From the NCBI GenBank assembly GCA_034440455.1, contig JAWXCB010000012.1, positions 1-10,109 on the forward strand: a DNA stretch of 10,109 bases. The letters run 5' to 3'. This document shows positions 6,607 through 10,109 of the stretch, piece by piece (within the stretch, counting starts at the first letter, position 1; each line of letters starts with the position of its first letter). Source of the stretch: JAWXCB01 sp034440455 (GTDB lineage Bacteria > Bacteroidota > Bacteroidia > Chitinophagales > CAIOSU01). The position numbers were made by a program, and so were the translations under genes. The notes beneath the pieces were generated by a model. That model had not been told where the DNA came from. It searched no databases and saw only the letters and a list, made by a program, of their open reading frames with translations.

Positions 6607-6849
6607 CTACAGCATGGCAAACATAATTCCTGAGAGCACTCCGATAGTTCCTACCCAGAAGAGAAATAATTTCCAGGACAGCCTCGATTCGGCAAGTGCT
6701 ATTTCGGTTTTTAAATTGGCGATATCCTCTTTGGTAGCCAGCGAATTTTTTTTATTTTCGAAATCTTCTTTTACCTTTATTCCTCCGACAACTACCTGTG
6801 CTTCTTGTTCACCCAATTTAGTTTCTTCTCTCGATATTCCGTTTCTCAC
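6607..6849 (-). CDS. Small coiled-coil protein with C-terminal membrane helix (paralog 2)
   Basis: This is an 80-residue protein homologous to the gene just upstream. Shared elements are KLGEQEAQ.VV..GIK (11-25), FENKK (30-34), the coiled-coil segment ATKEDIANLKTEI (38-50) and a C-terminal membrane helix (about 60-79). The layout resembles the DUF1640/CCDC90-like small proteins, in which a coiled coil is tethered to the membrane by one C-terminal helix; this is a resemblance, not a firm assignment. The start is GTG at 6849, overlapping the upstream stop as GTGA, so translation is coupled. The first ten residues are unrelated to paralog 1. The gene is followed at once by the IPTL tail relic. 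Function unknown. Confidence 0.72.
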   Translation of the reverse strand: MRNGISREETKLGEQEAQVVVGGIKVKEDFENKKNSLATKEDIANLKTEIALAESRLSWKLFLFWVGTIGVLSGIMFAML

Positions 6850-7103
6850 AGCAGTTTAATGATAGCTATAATTATTCCGGTGCATGCGATAATTGTTCCC
6901 ACGGTCCACGTCAGGTTAGCGCGAAACCCTTTTTCCATATCTATTCGTAAATTGTAAATGTCTTCTTTGCTTGCAAGCAAATCTTTTCTGTTTTCAAACT
7001 CTTCGCGCACTGTCTGTTTTATGCCTTCCACAACCGTTTGTGCTTCCTGCTCACCCAATTTAGCTTTGAGTGTATTGAACAAGGTTATTTCAGATACCAC
7101 CAT
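6846..7103 (-). CDS. Small coiled-coil protein with C-terminal membrane helix (paralog 1)
   Basis: This 85-residue protein starts with ATG at 7103. It has an N-terminal helical part (TLFNTLKAKLGEQEAQTVVEGIKQ, in two pieces around 7-30), a charged coiled-coil stretch (VREEFENRKDLLASKEDIYNL, around 32-52) and a membrane helix at about 64-83. It has no cysteine pair and no enzyme motif. Its near neighbour at 6607 is a tandem duplicate, and the two probably form homo- or hetero-oligomers through the coiled coil. A strong Bacteroidota promoter with correct -33/-7 spacing lies directly upstream, overlapped by a 9-base inverted repeat. It is similar in plan to DUF1640-type proteins. Function unknown. 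Confidence 0.8.
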   Translation of the reverse strand: MVVSEITLFNTLKAKLGEQEAQTVVEGIKQTVREEFENRKDLLASKEDIYNLRIDMEKGFRANLTWTVGTIIACTGIIIAIIKLL

Positions 7104-7130
7104 TACTTTTTATTTTACTTCAAAAGTAAT
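7102..7130. promoter_or_regulatory. Inverted repeat over the promoter and start of the paralog pair
   Basis: ATTACTTTT (7102-7110) and AAAAGTAAT (7122-7130) are perfect 9-base inverted arms separated by 11 bases. They overlap the -7 element on one side and the start codon on the other. The site could be an operator for a dimeric repressor or a hairpin in the 5' end of the mRNA that hides the start codon. AT richness makes chance possible. Confidence 0.4.
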
Positions 7131-7151
7131 TTTTTAGCGGCACTAAATCAA
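7121..7151 (-). promoter_or_regulatory. Bacteroidota-type promoter (TTG-N20-TACTTTTG)
   Basis: On the minus strand TTG (7149-7151) is followed after 20 bases by TACTTTTG (7121-7128), matching the -33 TTG and -7 TAnnTTTG consensus with ideal spacing. Transcription would start near 7114, giving a leader of about 10 bases before the ATG at 7103. Confidence 0.7.
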
Positions 7152-7188
7152 AACAAGGGCTTTAAGAAGAAATGAAATACCACCGCAG

Positions 7189-7254
7189 CTCTAAACTCTA
7201 AACTCCAGCCTTTCCGTAAGCCTTCCCATACCGCGCCTTCCACACCGCCACCGC
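7189..7254 (-). repeat. Direct repeat, copy B (IPTL-CTERM gene 3' end)
   Basis: This is the partner of 6523-6585. It covers the last ~19 codons and the stop of the IPTL-CTERM gene plus nine bases beyond. The CTCTAAACTCTAAACT end is a tandem of a seven-base unit. Together the copies bracket the two small paralogs and their promoter. Confidence 0.8.
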
Positions 7255-7314
7255 GCCTATGCACAGCAACAACAGCGCGAAGATGATTAAGCCCCATTCG
7301 GAAAGTGTGGGGAT
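7198..7314 (-). other. IPTL-CTERM protein-sorting signal
   Basis: This codes for the tripartite C-terminus: IPTLSEWG recognition motif, hydrophobic helix LIIFALLLLCIGAVAVW, then the basic tail KARYGKAYGKAGV. This is the canonical architecture recognised by exosortase H. A proline-rich linker (SGSYLPPPTGAAGLPPG) lies about 20 residues upstream of the motif. Confidence 0.92.
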
Positions 7315-8916
7315 GGGGTTATTGCACAGGACGCTTACATCAATCGCTAACGCATTTGAATTAGTCGTGCCCGGAGGTAAGCCCGCTGCACCGGTTGGCG
7401 GGGGCAGATAACTTCCGCTCACATAGTAATTGCCATTAGCAGTAGCATTATAAGAAGTAGAAGTCGCTCCGCTGATGGCTACTCCGTCTTTATACCATTG
7501 ATACGTGTAGCAGGATAAATTCTGGTCATTCACATTTAACACAATCTGATTGTTAGCGCAATCAGGGGTGGCGGCAATAGTAAGCTGTGCATTGGTTTGA
7601 TCTATTACTGTATGCACTACTCCACGCATATTCGGGTCGGGTCCGTGGGTAAAGCTTACAAGAATGCGGTTGGCAGAATATAATCCCCCTCTTTCGAACC
7701 CACCGGTATTAAACATGCCGTTATTAAAAGTATTAAAAGGTCCTACCTTTCCCGTACTATTAAATGTATTGTCCAAAGTGCCATTGCTGTTGAGCCGGTA
7801 AATCAATCCGCCCAGTGCAGCAACTCCAATTGCGTATGTTTTATCAGTAGCCATGTCCACTACTATATCATATATCCATGTTTGAGAAGTTGAGTGCTGA
7901 AGAGTAACAACTCCTCCTGTGTCAAATGAATTATCAGTCAAGCCATTGGATGTAAACTGCTTTACTTTCCCAATAATGTTCCCTGTAGTCCCACACCCGC
8001 CAATAGTGCCGCCAATTCGCATCTTATCCCCGCTGATTTTTCTAAAAGCAATAACATCGTTGCTACTGACACATGGCTGTGCAAAGCCGGTGGCAGTATA
8101 GCTGCCGGTGCCAAATGTATTATCCAATGAGCCATCGAGGTTTAATCTTGTGAGATACAGGTCATTGTTCGGGCATCCGGCAGGAGTGCATGCACGGTAA
8201 CAAAAAACTGCTTTTCCATCTGATTGCAAAATACCCTTGGCTTCTCCACCAGTGGTGATGGGAGGAGTACCATACCCTAATCCCGGATTAAAAGTGTTAT
8301 CAAAAGTTCCGTTGGTATTATACCTCCGGGAAATATACGTATTCACTCCACACCCACATGAACCACTATAATTTCTTGCTCCCCAGCAGATCGCCTTTCC
8401 ATCCGGCTGAACAACCACTGCATAATATACGGCAGTGTAAAAGATTGAAAGTAAGTTAGGATTACCGATGAAGGGTTCATTCACGGCATAATTCAACGTG
8501 CCGTTTGCATTGATACAGATAATGGCGGCAGCACTGTTATTCAGTCCTGCTATAAATATTTTACCGTTCGCTCCTGTATCCACACCATTAATGACCGATG
8601 GAGCATTGTTTGGGTAAAACAATGCCGTGCCCGCGGTGCCAAATGAGGTAACAAGATCCCCGTTGGCATCAAGTTTTGAAAGTCCAATGCTGTACTGGTC
8701 AATGGTATAAACAGTTACTACCGAGCCGTCAAGGTATATGAAGGAAGCCTCGACATAATCAGAAATGGGATTATCTGCTGAAGCTCCTCCGATAGTGGCA
8801 AGTGCCGTTACCCCGCAACTGGCGCCATAGTTGCGGTCAACGTCCCATGTTTATGATTGCAACTGCGAAATATTCAGCAGACATAAGGCTGTTAGAAGAA
8901 CAAAAATGTTTTTCAT
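7198..8916 (-). CDS. Secreted delta-60-repeat protein with IPTL-CTERM sorting signal, interrupted by an in-frame stop
   Basis: This is a surface or secreted protein and the likely substrate of the nearby exosortase. The full frame runs from ATG 8916 to TAG 7198 (572 codons) and is broken only by a TAA at codon 22. Residues 1-21 are a signal peptide (MKNIFVLLTALCLLNISQLQS). The frame resumes as TWDVDRNYGASCG. Residues ~80-390 hold repeats of the delta-60 type (LDANGDLVTSFG, NTNGTFDNTFN, LNLDGSLDNTFG, LNSNGTLDNTFN, each near 'DGK' strands), likely a beta-propeller. Residues ~448-500 form an Ig/PKD-like domain (TYQWYKDGVAISGATS). Residues 535-542 are IPTLSEWG, followed by a membrane helix and a basic tail. 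Past the stop, a TTG at 8622 opens a 474-residue frame that lacks the signal peptide. The stop may be a recent mutation or a base error. I see no role beyond an extracellular structural one. Confidence 0.85.
8851..8853 (-). other. In-frame TAA at the signal-peptide boundary
   Basis: The minus strand reads CAA TCA TAA ACA TGG GAC. Both flanks are coding in the same frame, a signal peptide before and mature-protein sequence after. A single base change (for example CAA or TAT to TAA) explains it. No in-frame ATG follows before the TTG at 8622. Confidence 0.85.
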
Positions 8917-9398
8917 GATGGAAGGTTGGTTTTTATCGGGGTGAATGAAAAAAAATTGTTTTTATGAAAGGTGCTATTCGATGTGATGGGTGCAGGAGGG
9001 CGACATAATGGGCGAAAAGTAATCTGTTTTTATAAGAAAATAAATGTGGGGAAATTTTTCCACCTATTTCCGTTAATAAAAAAAATGTTGACTGCCTCTG
9101 GTTGGTGAGGATACCAACCCGAAGCAGGAGCGGGGTAAAAAAAGAAGGCGGCAGGCATGGGGTAGAAAGGGGGGTGCAAAAATTTTCGGAAAAATAATCC
9201 CCCTCCTTCTTTCTTACAATACCGCAAAACCCCGTTCATAAACCGGCAGATGCGGGAAGCTACGTCTTTTCACCTACTTGTTTTCTGCCATTCATCATTG
9301 AGAGAAGTGCTACCACGCATGGCAATAATTCATCTACCGGAAACCCGCAGGAAATTGTATAAAGAATTGTTCTACATTGCCCGCGTTAATCAGCTTAC
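8917..9398. other. Intergenic region between divergent IPTL-CTERM and response-regulator genes
   Basis: The stretch is compositionally uneven, with poly-A/T runs near 8947-8966 and 9078-9085 and G-rich runs near 9166-9176. I find no credible gene. It should hold promoters for both flanking genes. A weak -7-like TACTTTTC lies on the minus strand at 9014-9021, and a weak TACATTGC on the plus strand at 9373-9380. Neither has a good -33 partner. Confidence 0.5.
9100..9119. repeat. Short perfect hairpin
   Basis: GGTTGGT (9100-9106) and ACCAACC (9113-9119) form a 7-base stem with a 6-base loop. A run of eight A on the plus strand lies at 9078-9085. Read on the minus strand, the hairpin is followed 14 bases later by a T-run, too far for a standard terminator. 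It may sit in the 5' leader of the IPTL-CTERM transcript. Confidence 0.35.
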
Positions 9399-10046
9399 AT
9401 GAAGAAGATCGACATTGAGCAGTATCATATCCTTGTTTCCGCGCCAAATACAATTCTTGCGCGGGGCATTCAGGCTGTGCTCAACCCGCATCCTTATCAC
9501 TTTACAGAACACATCGGCAAAGCCGAAGAATTGCTTACGCAGGCAGCGCTCAATACTGACCTGCTGATTCTCGATGCCGACACGCCTGAATCATTCAGCA
9601 CTACCACCCTTAAAAAGCTGGGCGTGAAATACAAGGGGAAAAAAATTATCCTCATCAACGTGATGCACTATCTGCCCGGCAGGGTTACGCAACTCATCCG
9701 CGCAGGAGCCGATGCCTGCATCTCAAAATATACTGGCGACAGTCCGCTGCGCGAAGCGGTGGAATCCGTGCGCAGCGGCAGGCGTTTTTTTTGCAGGCAA
9801 TGCCAGAGCATGTTGCTCGATGCCTTTGTAACGCAAATACCCAAAGCAGGCAAACGGGAACTCAGCGAGCAGGAACGAAAAACCATCCGCTATCTGGCGC
9901 AGGAATATTACAACACCGAGATTGCCGATGCGTTGCACATCAGCCTACGCACGGTGGAAACGCACCGCAAAAATATTATGAAGAAACTCGGTGTGCGCAC
10001 GCTGGCGGGCGTTACGCGCTATGCCGTAAGGAACGGGTTGGCATAA
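9399..10046 (+). CDS. NarL/LuxR-type response regulator with atypical receiver domain
   Basis: This is a 215-residue DNA-binding regulator. The receiver-like domain spans about 9-130 and has a candidate phospho-acceptor Asp59 (LLILDADTP) and the conserved beta-5 lysine Lys110 (CISKYTGD). The acidic pair that binds Mg is missing: the segment normally reading 'DD' is Ala15-Pro16 (ILVSAPNTIL). The usual Thr/Ser of beta-4 is Asn87. Phosphorylation is thus doubtful. The C-terminal LuxR helix-turn-helix (about 153-213) is complete, with LSEQERKTIRYLAQEYYNTEIADALHISLRTV (split here only by reading, residues 155-186), then ETHRKNIMKKLGV and a final A-V-R-N-G-L segment. No histidine kinase lies in the window. 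The start at 9399 is an ATG with no Shine-Dalgarno sequence. Targets are unknown; the divergent IPTL-CTERM gene is one candidate. Confidence 0.92.
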   Translation: MKKIDIEQYHILVSAPNTILARGIQAVLNPHPYHFTEHIGKAEELLTQAALNTDLLILDADTPESFSTTTLKKLGVKYKGKKIILINVMHYLPGRVTQLIRAGADACISKYTGDSPLREAVESVRSGRRFFCRQCQSMLLDAFVTQIPKAGKRELSEQERKTIRYLAQEYYNTEIADALHISLRTVETHRKNIMKKLGVRTLAGVTRYAVRNGLA

Positions 10047-10053
10047 TAAATTA

Positions 10054-10073
10054 CCACGACCTTCAGGTCGTGG
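10054..10073. repeat. Perfect hairpin CCACGACC-TTCA-GGTCGTGG
   Basis: An 8-base perfect stem with a TTCA loop lies 7 bases after the response-regulator stop. No U-run follows, so it is more likely a mobile palindromic repeat than a normal terminator, although it may end transcription. I recall closely similar palindromes from intergenic regions of other Bacteroidota. Confidence 0.6.
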
Positions 10074-10092
10074 AATAAATTAAATAACAAAC

Positions 10093-10106
10093 TTGGCTTT
10101 AGCCAA
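10093..10106. repeat. Second short palindrome TTGGCT-TT-AGCCAA
   Basis: A 6-base perfect stem with a 2-base centre lies 19 bases after the previous hairpin, at the window edge. The pair (GACCTTCAGGTC then TTGGCTTTAGCCAA) looks like one compound repeat unit that may continue outside the window. Confidence 0.5.
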
Positions 10107-10109
10107 AAC

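Noticed and set aside
9030..9239. Minus-strand open frame of 69 codons
   Set aside because: The protein is an improbable run of Phe, Pro and Trp drawn from G-rich and A-rich DNA, with no domain, and it lies in a promoter-bearing gap.
9791..10078. Plus-strand open frame of 95 codons overlapping the response regulator
   Set aside because: It is out of frame with the LuxR helix-turn-helix coding sequence and has no domain of its own.
10054..10106. CRISPR-like repeats at the right edge
   Set aside because: The two palindromes differ in sequence and there is no repeated unit with spacers.

Overview
The window looks like a chromosomal segment of an uncultured or environmental member of the Bacteroidota (Chitinophaga/Sphingobacteria-like). 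This rests on several -7 elements of the Bacteroidota type (TAnnTTTG), the absence of Shine-Dalgarno sequences before most genes, a decayed ISAon1-type transposase, an IPTL-CTERM surface protein with delta-60 repeats, and short intergenic palindromes of a kind I recall from this phylum. This is inference from style; there is no rRNA or other marker in the window.

Layout. The left edge (1-307, +) is the C-terminal end of a cytochrome P450. It is followed by about 690 bases without a working gene. That gap contains a minus-strand relic of an ISAon1-family transposase N-terminal ORF, broken by a frameshift and a stop. From 1002 to 4394 (+) lies a housekeeping block: lepA (elongation factor 4), folD (one-carbon folate metabolism) and an AlkA-like DNA glycosylase. 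A palindromic intergenic repeat separates lepA from folD.

From 6441 down to 4399 (-) lies a tightly packed five-gene operon: a VapB-like antitoxin, a VapC PIN toxin, a 66-residue two-helix membrane protein, an exosortase (Cys98/Arg139/His158, most likely XrtH), and a four-helix membrane protein that is probably the exosortase-associated partner. Consecutive genes overlap by 4 or 8 bases or are 1 base apart. Next on the minus strand come two tandem paralogous small coiled-coil/one-helix proteins (7103 to 6607), transcribed from a textbook Bacteroidota promoter. Beyond them is a likely substrate of the exosortase: a secreted delta-60-repeat protein ending in an IPTLSEWG sorting signal, a membrane helix and a basic tail (8916 to 7198). 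Its reading frame carries an in-frame TAA exactly at the end of the signal peptide. A decayed second copy of an IPTL-CTERM gene end sits at 6532-6591, so the two small paralogs are bracketed by direct repeats of that tail.

The right part has an AT-rich and G-rich intergenic gap (8917-9398), then a NarL/LuxR-type response regulator (9399-10046, +) whose receiver domain has lost the acidic pair, then two short palindromes at the right edge.

How the parts work together: the exosortase and its partner would recognise the IPTL-CTERM tail in the inner membrane, cut it and release or anchor the secreted protein. The toxin-antitoxin pair and the 66-residue protein appear to be co-expressed with the sorting machinery. 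The most interesting material is this XrtH/IPTL neighbourhood: its unusual operon partners, the interrupted substrate gene and the relic of a second substrate tail.
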